Shown here: in pieces, positions 36,301 to 47,827 of the stretch
Layout of the letters: each line of letters begins with the position of its first letter
Numbering within the stretch: position 1 is the stretch's first letter
Assembly (NCBI GenBank): GCA_032718475.1
Contig: JAUCBJ010006599.1
Coordinates: 59,476-123,475, forward strand
Length of the DNA stretch: 64,000 nt
From: Nemertoderma westbladi
Taxonomy: Eukaryota; Xenacoelomorpha; Nemertodermatida; Nemertodermatidae
Direction: 5' to 3'
Position numbers and translations under genes: made by a program
The notes under the pieces: model-generated
Told to the model about the DNA's origin: nothing
What the model saw: only the letters and a program-made list of their open reading frames with translations
The model's database searches: none

Positions 36301-38344
36301 CTCGGTGGGTTTTACTAACCTATCCTACTGTAACTCTCCCTGCTCGGTGGGTTTTAATAACCTATCCTATTGCAACTCTTCTCGGTGGGTTTTACTAACC
36401 TATCGTATTGCAACTCTCCCTGCTCGGTGGGTTTTACTAACCTATAGTATTGCAACTCTCCCTGCTCGGTGGGTTTTACTAACCTATCCTATTGCAACTC
36501 TCCCTGCTCGGTGGGTTTTACTAACCTATCCTATTGCAACTCTCCCTGCTCGGTGGGTAATACTAACCTATAGTATTGCAGCTCTCCCTGCTCGGTGGGT
36601 TTTACGAACCTATCCTATTGTAACTCGCCCTGCTCGTTGGGTTTTACTAACCTATCCTATTGCAACTCTCCCTGCTCGGTGGGTTTTACTAACCTATCGT
36701 ATTGCAACTCTCCCTGCTCGGTGGGTTTTACTAACCTATCCTATTGCAAATCTCCCTGCTCGGTGGGTTTTACTAACCTATCCTATTGCAACTCTCCCTG
36801 CTCGGTGGGTTTTACTAACCTATCCTATTGTAACTCTCCCTGCTCGTTGGGTTTTACTAACCTATCCTATTGCAACTCTCCCTGCTCGGTGGGTTTTACT
36901 AACCTATCATATTGCAACTTCCCCTGCTCGGTGGGTTTTACTAACCTATCCTATTGCAACTCTCCCTGCTCGTTGGGTTTTACTAACCTATCCTATTGCA
37001 GCTCTCCCTGCTCGGTGGGTTTTACTAACCTATCCTATTGCAACTCTCCTCGCTCGGTGGGTTTTACTAACCTATCCTATTGCAACTCTCCCTGCTCGGT
37101 GGGTTTTACTAACCTATCATATTGCAACTCTCCCCGCTCGGTGGGTTTTACTAACCTATCCTATTGAACTCTCCCTGCTCGGTGGGTTTTACTAACCTAT
37201 TCTATTGTAACTCTCCCCGCTCGGTGGGTTTTACTAACGTATCCTATTGCAACTCTCTCTGCTCGGTGGGTTTTACTAACATATCCTATTGTAACTCTCC
37301 CTGCTCGGTGGGTATTTCTAACCTATCCTATTGCAACTCTTCCTGTTCGGTGGGATTTACTAACCTATCCTTTTGCAACTCTCCCTGCTCGGTGGGTTTT
37401 ACTAACGTATAGTATTGCAACTCTCCCTGCTCAGTGGGTTTTACTAACCTATCCTATTGCAACTCTCCCTGCTCGGTGGGTTTTACTAACCTATCCTATT
37501 GCAACTCTCCCTGCTCGGTGGGTTTTACTAACCTATCCTATTGCAACTCTTCCTGCTGGGTGGGTTTTACTAACCTATCCTATTGCAACTCTCCCTGCTC
37601 GGTGGGTTTTACTAACCTATCCTATTGCAACTCTTCCTGTTCGGTGGGTTTTACTAACCTATCGTATTGCAACTCTTACTGCTCGGTGGGTTTTTCTAAC
37701 CTATCCTATTGCAACTCTCCCTGCTCGGTGGGTTTTACTAACCTATCCTGTTGCAACTCTTCCTGCTCGGTGGGATTTACTAACCTATCCTATTGCAACT
37801 CTTCCTGCTCGGTGGGTTTTACTAACCTATCCTATTGCAACTCTCCCTGCTCGGTGGGTTTTACTAACCTATCGTATTGCAACTCTTCCTGTTCGGTGGG
37901 TTTTACTAACCTATCGTATTGCAACTCTTACTGCTCGGTGGGTTTTACTAACCTATCCTATTGCAACTCTTCCTGCTCGGTGGGTTTTACTAACCTGTAG
38001 TATTGCAACTCTTCCTGCTCGGTGGGTTTTACTAACCTATCCTATTGCAACTCTTCCTGCTCGGTGGGTTTTACTAACCTATCGTATTGCAACTCTCCCT
38101 GCTCGGTGGGTTTTATTAACCTATCGTATTGCAACTCTCCCTGCTCGGTGGGTTTTACTACCCTATCGTATTGCAACTCTCCCTGCTCCGTGGGTTTTAC
38201 TAACCTATATAGTATTGCAACTCTTCCTGCTCGGTGTGTTTTACTAACCTATCCTATTGTAACTCTCCCTGCTCGGTGTGTTTTACTAACCTATCCTATT
38301 GTAACTCTCCCTGCTCGTTGGGTTTTACTAACCTATCCTATTGC

Positions 38345-40503
38345 TAATTGTGACTGCAGAGATCAGACTCAGTTTGAGAGCCAGCAAACCCAGGACAAGC
38401 AAGCAAATCAACTATGACTGGGAGAAACTCAGAACTGACAATGCTGTAAAGGATGCTTATACAGTAGAAGTTCAAAACCGCTTTGAAGCACTTCAGTCAA
38501 TGGATGAAGACCAATCCACCGATTCAATATACCAGAATATAATAACAGCCCACAAGGAATCAGCAAAGAGGCATATCCCCCAGAAACCTAAACGAAAACA
38601 GTATGTGCCATGGCAAAACTCTGAGGTTACTTGTAAGAGAGAAGATCTTAAGATAGCCTACAAAGTTAAAACCGAACAACCAACAACCGAAAACATGAAC
38701 AAGGCTGAGAAAGCTAAGGACGACCTTAAATTGGCCTACAACATCAGCCAGGAAAAGTACATACAGGATAAAACTGAAGCAATTACAACTGCTCACATAC
38801 AGCAACAATCAAGACTTACCTGGCAAACTGTAAATGAGGTATCTGGTCGGAAAAGTTGTGCAAAGGGGCGCCTCAAAGCCGATAGTCCTGAAGAACGTGT
38901 TGGGAAGTGGAAAAATCACTTCAGCAACTTGCTTGGGCAGCCACCAAACATCGAGGTCAGCCCTACAAGGAAAATATATGACAAGACACTACCTATAGCA
39001 ACAGGGGACTGCACACCTGCCGAACTCCAAAGAAGCATTAAAAGCATGTCCAATAATAAAGCGAGTGGATTAGATGGAATCCCAGCGGAGGTATGGAAAA
39101 CCGGAGTGCTAAATAGACCATTATTGAATGTTTGCAACCAGATGTTAAAAGGGGAAAAGCCACCACCAATTTGGACTAAAGGTCAACTAAAGCCTCTCCC
39201 CAAGAAAGGAGACCTCGGCATACCAACAAACTATCGTGGGATCTGTCTGCTTGTGGTAGCTGCCAAAATATACAATAAAATGATTCTATATAGGATTAGG
39301 CCTCACATAGAGAAACTACTGCGTAAGAGCCAAAACGGATTTCGACCAAGTAGATCAACAATAGCTCAGATACTTGCACTACGGAGACTGATTGAAGGAA
39401 TTAAGTCAAAGAATCTCCCCGCAGTCATGACTTTTGTGGACTTCAAGAAGGCATTCGACTCCATCCATAGAGGTAAAATGCTTGAAATCCTAAGAGCTTA
39501 TGGAATACCAGAAGTAATTGTTGCTGGCATTGGATTGCTATATTGTGACACAGAAGCGCAGGTACTCTCACCAGATGGTGAAACTGAGTTTTTCTCAATC
39601 CTGGCTGGCGTACTGCAAGGTGACACATTAGCACCATTACTATTTGCAATTGTGCTGGATTACGCAATGAGGACGGCCACAAAGGGTGAAGATCTGGGAT
39701 TCACACTTCAAGAACGCAGAAGTAGTAGATATCCGGCAACTACAGTCACAGACACCGACTTTGCGGATGACATCGCCCTGCTCTCTAATACGCTAGCAGA
39801 TGCACAGCTTCTACTAAATAAAGTGGAGAGGGCTGCTAAGGAGGTTGGATTGCATATAAATGCTACCAAGACCGAATTCATGACCTTTAATGTTGATGGA
39901 AACTTGACAACCATTGATAATAATCAACTAAGGCCGGTCGATGACTTCCAGTACCTTGGATCATGGATAGAGAGTAGCAAAAAGGACATAGAAGTTAGTA
40001 AAGCAAAGGCTTGGGTAGCTCTATCAAAAATGGATACCATCTGGAAATCAGATCTCTCCAGGCACCTGAAGACCAAGTTCTTTCGAGCCACAGTGGAAAG
40101 TGTATTTTTATACGGGGGTGAGACCTGGACACTGACTAAATCACTTGAACAACGAATTGATGGTTGCTACACAAGACTACTAAGGGCAGCCCTAAACATC
40201 AGCTGGAGACAACACATGACAAACGCCGAGCTTTATGGTACAATACCACCTGTATCAACCACCCTCCGTGAACGCAGATTAAGATTCAGGGGGCACTGCT
40301 GGCGAAGTAAAGACGAGGTCATACCAGATCTACTTCTCTGGCAACCAACTCATGGAAAGCGTAGTCGTGGACGACCTGCCATAACATATATAGATCAACT
40401 TGAAAGGGATACTGAACTTGGGAGAAACGAAATTGCGACAACTATGGAGAATCCGGAAGCCTGGAAGGATCTCATTTCCACTGTCCGAGTTCGCTTGACC
40501 TAG
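38345..40503 (+). CDS. non-LTR retrotransposon reverse transcriptase (partial, open)
   Basis: About 719 residues are open without stop or frameshift, but no start codon belongs to the element; the frame simply runs in from the satellite. RT landmarks in order: NNKASGLDGIPAEVW, LPKKGD followed by NYRGICLL, NGFRPSRST, VDFKKAFDSI (motif A), GVLQGDTLAPLLFAIVLD (motif B), FADDIALL (motif C, catalytic Asp pair at about 39766-39771) and GLHINATKTEF. The C-terminal tail has a GRPAITYIDQL-type box seen in many animal LINE proteins. The N-terminal apurinic-type endonuclease is absent. All core residues look intact, so the insertion is young. The clade is probably near RTE, but this is not certain. Confidence 0.85.
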
Positions 40504-40512
40504 TAGTAGTAG
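38345..40512 (+). mobile_element. 5'-truncated LINE inserted in the satellite
   Basis: The satellite stops at 38344 and resumes at 40513 with TATCCTATTGC present on both sides (38334-38344 and 40513-40523), an apparent 11-bp target-site duplication. The element starts abruptly in coding sequence and ends in a short TAG microsatellite right after the stop codon. A coding 5' start and a simple-repeat 3' tail are typical of target-primed, 5'-truncated non-LTR insertions. The upstream endonuclease part is missing. Confidence 0.85.
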
Positions 40513-40880
40513 TATCCTATTGCAACTCTCCCTGCTCGGTGGGTTTTACTAACCTATCATATTGCAACTTCCCCTGCTCGGTGGGTTTTACTAACCTATC
40601 CTATTGCAACTCTCCCCGCTCGGTGGGTTTTACTAACCTATCCTATTCAACTCTCCCTGCTCGGTGGGTTTTACTAACCTATTCTATTGCAACTCTCCCC
40701 GCTCGGTGGGTTTTACTAACGTATCCTATTGCAACTCTCTCTGCTCGGTGGGTTTTACTAACCTATCCTATTGCAACTCACCCTGCTCGGTGGGTGAGTT
40801 GCAAAATCCTAACCTATCATATTGCAACTTTCCCTGCTCGGTGGGTTTTACTAACCTATCGTATATCATCTCTTCCTGCT
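40513..40880. repeat. degenerate distal end of the satellite
   Basis: About nine monomers continue after the LINE, with increasing divergence and indels after 40,760. The last recognisable pieces are near 40,850-40,905. Array edges decaying while the core stays homogeneous is expected of satellites. Confidence 0.85.
40771..40804. repeat. 12-bp-arm hairpin in an edge monomer
   Basis: TTGCAACTCACC (40771-40782) and GGTGAGTTGCAA (40793-40804) are perfect inverted complements around CTGCTCGGTG. The right arm is not normal monomer sequence at this position; it looks like a templated inverted copy of the adjacent monomer. Confidence 0.85.
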
Positions 40881-40905
40881 CACCGAAAGGGTGGGTTTTA
40901 TAGAA

Positions 40906-41380
40906 CTTGGGTTGAACCTTCGCATAACCGTAGTTGGGATTCCCTATGGGTGATTCCGGAGCGCGAGCCTATTAAATAAACAATTTTAGATTTTTCTCAT
41001 AAAATATTTACATTAAATCACAGACCTACATTACTGTAGGCCTACTGGTATGAAATTCAAATTAACATTCAGTTCAATGTTCTGTTAAGTTAAATACAGA
41101 CAGGTAACGTCTGATGCTAGGTTGCGTGTAGGTTCGAGATGGGGTGGGGAAGACTTGACGCAAATCCCATCTCAGCTAATTAGATTTCGAAACTTAAAAA
41201 TATCTTAAAACTCGAACTTGTGTAATAACTTCAACGGTTAGTTCTTCACTAGTAAAACATAGTTTAATTACCTACCATAGGCATAGGTGAAATAATTGTT
41301 TTTATCACTTATAGGTGACATAATTGGTTAGAGCTACATTGCTAACAATACTGTAATACACCGCTATTTATAAGCCTAAA
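40906..41380. other. AT-rich spacer, nothing recognised
   Basis: No gene or element is supported between the satellite edge and the foldback. TAGGCCTA-like words occur. Confidence 0.5.
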
Positions 41381-42509
41381 GCCCGGTTTCTCAAAACTCA
41401 CTTAACTTAAATTGGCGCTTATACCAAGTGTTTTGTTTCTACAGTAAGTGCCCCCTTAAATTTATTTGCAGTTTCTCAAAAGTTAAATGACCATTTAAAT
41501 TTCACATTTAAGGGAGAACTTAAGTAACCCTGGGAGGTACCTTATCATGCCACCTAAGTCTTAAGCCAATAAAAAAAATTCAGTTTGCTTTGTGCCGGTA
41601 ATGTTATAGCTTTTGTTCCAGTAGTTATAAATAGGCATTGACGAAAATCGAGAGTAAACAACATCAAACTCAATCCACTACAAGTCAGATATCTGGCGCA
41701 CATTGATCGTAAGTCTGTAAATGAAAATAGTGATCTTCAGCGGAAATTGACCGCAAATGAAATAATGTATAGTTTATTGTTTTGGTTAGAAAACACCGTC
41801 TCTGTAACCTGCTCCTTTCTCTTAATGTTTTTAATTTAATTTAATTAATTTTCAAACCCACTAAAATTTATTTTGTGTTTGCGGTCATTTTGCGCCATTG
41901 ACTCCTACAAGTATATAACGATACTGAATTTTATTGAATTCTACTGAGCCACTACAGGGCATTTTAAATCGTCTGTAAAATATTGGGAAGATAACCGTAT
42001 ATCCGTATTCATTTTCAATTTTTTTTACTAGCTATTTTTATGCAGATTTTGACATAATTAATGTTCAAAATCATCCCGTGGCAAAAATATCTAGATTTTT
42101 TATGGTAGCTATTATTCTTGGTCTAGCTAGCTAAAATTATTTTATTATTTAATTATAATTATTATTATTACTTAAGTTATTCATTATTATTTAAAGTCGT
42201 GGGTTTTGTTTTGTTCTCACCCTTTGCTCGGACGTAATAAAAATATATTAAATTTATCTTCCATTCACATATGATCATATTTAACTGATTGAACTGTTAG
42301 CTACCGGTCCGGTAACTACTGAATTAAACTTTCAGTTTAGGATAAATTGTACCTTAAATTATTAAAGTGGCCACTTAGTTAAGTGCTCGTTATCTTTTTA
42401 TGAGAAACAACACTTAACTTAAACTAAATGGCCATTTAACAAAGTTGGCATTTAAAATTATTAAGTGGCCATTTTAGGATAAGTGGGCACTTAGTTTGAG
42501 AAACCGGGC
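41381..42509. mobile_element. 1.13-kb foldback/TIR element
   Basis: GCCCGGTTTCTCAAA at 41381-41395 is inverted at 42495-42509. CTAAA flanks both ends (41376-41380, 42510-42514) as a possible 5-bp target-site duplication. Inside, variants of AAATGGCCATTTAA and CACTTAACTTAA recur in both orientations near each end. No coding capacity. It carries a dispersed module at 41771-41822. Superfamily undetermined. Confidence 0.7.
41771..41822 (+). repeat. dispersed ~50-bp module, copy 4 (inside foldback)
   Basis: TTATTGTTTTGGTTAGAA followed by CTCTGTAACCTGCTCCTTTC, nearly identical to units at 435-690. Confidence 0.8.
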
Positions 42510-42514
42510 CTAAA

Positions 42515-45390
42515 TTTCTTCAACAATGAATTAATTAATTGCCAAGTGGGGAAAAATTATGAAAATGGGCCTTATGAATATTTACCTCCTGGAATTGAAA
42601 TTTCCCAGCAATGTGGCAGGAAGGTGACCTCTTTACCGGCACATTGTCTTTCCAGGTCCAAGACGGATTCGTCATCATATGTTATTATTGTTAGTATTAA
42701 TTATACTAACATTATTGAAGTTACTGTTATTGCTTCTTATTGTTACTAATAAGTCCCACACTCAAATAAAAGTTACATTATTTTAAATTTCAATACTTAA
42801 ACCTGCTGTGGTACTTATTGTGCTGTAGGCATATACAGTACTGCTTAAAATTACGGCTTACTGTAGGTAAAAAATTTATTGATAATCAATTTTAAGAAAT
42901 TAACAAGTAAGTTTTCCATTACTTTTTGTTTACAATTGCTGGGGCATCAAACCGGTATTATATCCGTATAATCCTGGTTTTTCGAGGAACTGTAATACAG
43001 GCCTACTAGAATCATGAAGTTATTTAGTGAATTAATTTATTAATCTTCACTGATTTTGGTGAAAATAAGCCTACCGTCACGGATATCAATTGCACTAACT
43101 TAACGATTTTCTTTATGTTATTTTTTTCTTATCAGTCTTGTGGATTTGCTTTATACTACTAGGCCTACTACTACTACGATCGGCATGCTGCATTGCAGCT
43201 GCATTATATATATACATATTACATATATATATTAAGAATGCTGTGCCGGCTTGTTGACAAAATTGCGCCGCCACAACTCCCTATTACCCTTGATATTTGC
43301 TAGATCATCCGCATCTTCAAGGCCAGTGTCCTTTAGGATGAATTCCAAGAAAGTTAGGTTAGCTAGTTAGGTAGCAATATAAGAGTACTGGTACTACTAC
43401 TGCCATGAATACTACAGTACTACAGACTATTTAACCCTTTATTTGCTCAATAATCAAGCAGTAGGGCCAACAAATCTTTCGTAAGAATGTGAGATGAAAA
43501 TCGTGAAGGAAAGAAAATTGGGGTGCATTAATTAAAATATGCCATAAAGTGAAGAATTTTCAAAAATTAATTGTGTTTTTCACTGGAGCCTAATAGAGGA
43601 GAAACTGTAGCCTTAAGGAAGTGGATTACAATGATTAGAAGAAGATAACTTTTCGTTGTATCTGTAAGGGGCTTATTGTGTCAAAACTTCAAAAACGATG
43701 TGAAATTATGTTCAACGGATGGATGCGAAACGACAGTGGTTGTGGGTGTGCAACGATCATAATTACTAACTAATTGAATTATTATGTTAATAAGTAGTAA
43801 AGTACAGCAAAACTCTCCGCATGAAAGTATCAATCTTATTTATTTATTGGTATAAAGATCCTAGTAAACTCGAAAATAAAATATAACGTGATTTACAGTA
43901 TACAAAGAAAATGTAGGGGCCTATAGCTAAAATGAAAAAAATAACACTATCTACTGTACCATCCAAAACACTAGCTACCATCACAAACACGAAATACTGA
44001 CTACCACGAATATTAATCATGGTAATGATCCACACTATGTTCCAGAATATAAATCAATAAGCAAAAACAGCAATTGACAAGTGCGAAATCGCACCTAGGT
44101 CCGCGTCTACTAACGCACGAACTGTCTCCTTCAGTAGGCCTATGGCTTACTACAGTACCAATATTACTATCAAATGTTGGCGCCGTATGAATCCTTAAAC
44201 CCCAAACCAAACTGGAAATTAACACCAACAACAACAACAACAACAACAACGGATTGAATACCAGAGGTCTCGCTACGAGGACCTAAAAAAAGCAGAAGGC
44301 CGAGGTAGTTATACAGATTAATTGACTTTGTTTCAGGTATTATATCCGTATATTCCATTCTCGAACAGACAATAATTATAGTATATTTCAATTAATATAA
44401 ATGATACAGATATTGACAAAGTACAAATACAATATATAAAAAAATGTGATTAAAATAATCTCTAAGTTCGGACATTAATGGCTAAAATATATAATATAGG
44501 CCTATATATGGAATAATTAGGTAACGCACATTGAAACAAACAAATATCCGTTAAAGTTCTTCGAATTTTTATATAAAAATTTGTATATGTATCGTGTGGG
44601 GCAAGTGAAGAAGTAAATGAGCTTATAGCAGCTTCAGTAGTTGTACTGTACTACAGTTTAGTCAGAGGGCCTACTGTGTTACACTAACTCCAATTTTTTT
44701 TTATAATACAGTAGCTCCTTTTTGATACTTTGTATTTTGAAAATATTCTAGAACATATTATCTATTCATATTGTTTAAAAATGATGTTCTATAACAAATA
44801 ATTGTTGTTCTATAATTGTTAATACAATATTGCTATCAGACTCTTAATTATACTGTAAATAGTTCACGCCGATTAAGTCACTTTTAAGAAATTAAAGCTA
44901 CTTATTATTGTAAGTGTAATGAATATGTTAGATCTAGGTAAAAATAAATGTACAGTACATAGTGGTTCTATGCTATATATGGTGGCCCTGAGCGGCCAGT
45001 TTTGTCATTTCGTATCTTTTTTTTTGTTCCCCCGACTTTTGCAATCTCGTTCGAACGACTTTACAAAACTCGGGGAAACAAATCTAATTGGCTGGAGTGG
45101 TTTCTATACCAACAAACACCTAATCAAGTTTGTTTCTCTGTCTTTTGCAAACTCGTTGTATGGCGGCTCACACTATGGCAAAAACAAAACATCATATAAA
45201 CAAGTACAGTAGATAGTCTAAATAGCAGAATAGCCTAAATACAAAAAAAGAAAATTACAGTACTGTTACTCTCGTAAAATTATTAAGCATTTACCTTAAA
45301 AAAAGGAATCCTAGTCTAAATACAGAACATAATTGATAAATACAAAATAACAAAGAGTTAAACACAATTACATACAGTATTTCTATTAAA
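42515..45390. other. AT-rich gene-free spacer
   Basis: No open frame here has a recognisable domain. Simple features are a TA/CA-rich stretch at about 43204-43232 and an AAC trinucleotide microsatellite at about 44224-44250. TACTGTA- and TAGGCCTA-like words are frequent. Confidence 0.5.
44224..44250. repeat. (AAC)n microsatellite
   Basis: Eight to nine uninterrupted AAC units. Confidence 0.85.
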
Positions 45391-45393
45391 TTT

Positions 45394-45625
45394 TAGATAG
45401 TTAGGCCTAGGGAAGTCATGTGATTGAATCCGCGATTTAATAATATCAGAAGCGACTAAATTACTTGGTAGTGAGTTCCAAATTGGAACAATGGGATTGG
45501 AGAATGAATTTGGAGAAATAATTTTGTACCAAAATTTTCGGCTAATCGTATCTGTTTATGACAGAAAACCCTCTCACCTTTCAAGCAGTCAAATATTGTA
45601 TTAATTATATTTATTTCTTGAACAT
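45394..45625 (-). pseudogene. LINE C-terminal relic
   Basis: On the minus strand one frame reads RKFWYKIISPNSF, then IVPIWNSLPSNLVASDIIK, then SRIQSHDF. The WNSLP box followed by a V-x-A-x-x box is characteristic of the C-terminal tail of CR1/L2/Jockey-type retrotransposon proteins. No RT core is found upstream, so only the 3' end is present. Exact limits are uncertain. Confidence 0.55.
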
Positions 45626-47827
45626 AGGTGAATTGTGATGTTAAATAAAAGATGCTAACATATGTACCAGCATAGACAGGCCTACTGCGTCACATTTTGA
45701 CATCGAAATTTACATTTGAACACACTTTGCACTTTGAATACACAGCGCGCAGCATAACAAAAGCGCCCCTTAAATGCCCTGCGGTCCTTTAAATGCCCTG
45801 GCAGGCCTGGTTTCCCTGACTGTCTGACTATATACTGTAGCTGTACAGCTTATGGTACCGAAAATACCGGGTGTTTGAAAAATATGGACTGCGATCGACA
45901 CAGAAGACATGGACAAAGGACAGACCAATAACGGGCGAGTGGCTTCACAGCATATCCAAACTTTTCAACTTTGCTGACTGACTACCTTTTTCAAATTTTA
46001 TATAGGTGGACTAGGTTGGCAATAAATTGACCATTCAGATAGATTTGCACATTATAGCAGCTCCGTCTACGTTTTTCAAAAATTTTCAGAAGGTTTTTAT
46101 GGATTATTGTTAACATTATCCCATACTTACTGTTGTCCAATAAGTCGGGTTCAATAATACTGTAATATGGGCGATCCACGATCCACGAAGTCTGTGAGCT
46201 TGAGCTTTGCCTTAGCATTAATATTTAAACGTTGATATTTTAACACAACACATTACAGTATAACGTCTAACATATTATGATTATAACGTTAATTAATGAA
46301 TACTGTACTGTAAGTATTGTATGGTAAATATAATAAGCTTTACTTACCGTACTTCCCGAAATCTGTTATTAAGCGACCGAGCGCAGCGAGAGAGGTAAAT
46401 AAGTCAGATCGAGGCGTGCAAAGGTAAATAAAATCGAAAAGGTAAATAACGTGTTTTTTATTTATCGTAGGTCTACAATATGTAATTTTATTGTTACAAT
46501 CATCATTATTATTATAATTAATAAAATATATTATTGTTCATATTGTTCAATAAGTAATTAAACATTGCACCGTCAGTCGCACCTCGCACCGCAAGTATTA
46601 TTCGTCCTTATTGTGATTTGTTGAAACCAATGGAAGGTGTATATACAGCCTGCAGGGCAGGCCATTTATTATATTTATTAAATACACAATATCTGGAACG
46701 TATTATTTATTTGAAGATTATTAATTACTTGGTGTCATTTTACTACTAGTCGTACTGTAGCTATATTGGGGCCTACTCATTAAATGAATAAAATGCCCAG
46801 AATAGTACTTATTTCAGTGCAAAGTTGACTGATTGAAGAGCAATAATCTCCATTTACCTAGGTAAATAATGCAAATCTTATTTACCGCTGGCCCATTGAC
46901 TGAGCGGTAAATAATGTAAATTTTAACAATAAAGTATTTTATTTATTGTATAATAGGCCCATGTACTGTATTATTATTGTTAAAATAATGCTTATTATTA
47001 TTATAATTACTGTATCTGTATAAAATACGTTTCGGGTACCTACAAATGCAATACAGCAGCAATAGGCCTACAGCAATACAGCAATACAAATTACTAAATG
47101 CTGAAATGTTTATTAATTTACGAGTTTGTACAGTGTACAGTGCATTTGTTGAGGCTATTGAGGATTTATATTACTGCTGTACTGTATTCAGGTATGTATT
47201 ATGGGTATATTTGGTATATTATTTTGGTTGGGGTTAGTGTTAGTTGGTCAGGCCTTCGCGCTTCGCCTTAACATCAGAACATGTTAACCCTAATCTGCTA
47301 ATTCTGTAATTAGGCTGTTACAGAATTGAATTAGATTTGAATTAAAACTGTCTTGTAACCCTAACCATAAGTCATAATCTAAGCAATTTAGCGGAATTTC
47401 CGACATTACTGCATTAATTCACACCCTTCTGCCCTTAACTACAGAATTAAGTTCAGAGAGAGGCTTAGCCGGTTAGCCCTTACACCTTAGCCTACCTAAT
47501 CTACGGACTGACGGACGGCTCTACCTACAGCAGCAGCAATCAGGTAGGGCTAATATTACAGTATTTGCTGATTTGGGGCTAATCTATAGCGTAGGAGGTA
47601 TACCAGCATACAGGTATACGTTAACAAACAATAGCGGGAACGGTAATCATGTAAATCTTGCCAGTATAATTCAATTAGCACCGAGTTCCGCTAATTGATG
47701 CTTGATTTCGGAGGCGGAATTGTTAGAATAACTTATACTGTACAGCTGTATACAGTCAGAGAGAAGTTGAAGATACATAGATAGGCCTAACTCAATCTGT
47801 TAAATCTAATGGGACTAAAAATACAGT
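45626..47827. other. spacer and 5' flank of zinc-finger gene 2
   Basis: This AT-rich stretch contains ACCGAGCGCAGCGAGAGAGG near 46376, the same motif as in the MITEs at 8491 and 50462, embedded among GGTAAATAA words (about 46396-46457 and 46860-46920). No RNA gene or coding exon was recognised. The ATG of gene 2 at 47828 follows AAAATACAGT. Confidence 0.4.

Larger units (their letters stand above)
12301..38344. repeat. 42-bp satellite array, about 620 monomers
   Basis: A 42-bp monomer (example 12965-13006) is repeated head to tail for 26 kb. Most monomers contain TTTTACTAACCTAT, ATTGCAACTCTCCCTGCTC and GGTGGG. Length variants of 41 bp (GCGGGTGGG in place of GCTCGGTGGG) and 44 bp (an extra CC or an extra TA) punctuate the array. 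Because 42 is divisible by 3, two forward frames stay open for long stretches; their 14-residue peptides are by-products. All reverse frames have a stop in each monomer. Variant monomers recur in the same order, revealing duplications with offsets of 377, 799, 1893/1894, 2312 and 6937 bp. No coding role is supported. Confidence 0.97.

Noticed and set aside
12301-38344. CRISPR-like repetition
   Set aside because: There are no unique spacers; whole monomers repeat head to tail in an animal genome.
12255-38417. Dozens of forward reading frames of 60-437 residues made of 14-residue repeats
   Set aside because: They follow from a 42-bp monomer whose length is divisible by three. Frames shift at every 41- or 44-bp monomer, the two open frames overlap each other, and there is no independent sign of coding.
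43844-45212. Several 60-97-residue frames on both strands
   Set aside because: AT-rich low-complexity translations without homology cues, start context or splice signals.
46990-47237. Short frame at 47046-47237 as an upstream exon of zinc-finger gene 2
   Set aside because: No donor/acceptor pair linking it to 47828 was convincing, and the zinc-finger frame already begins with its own ATG.
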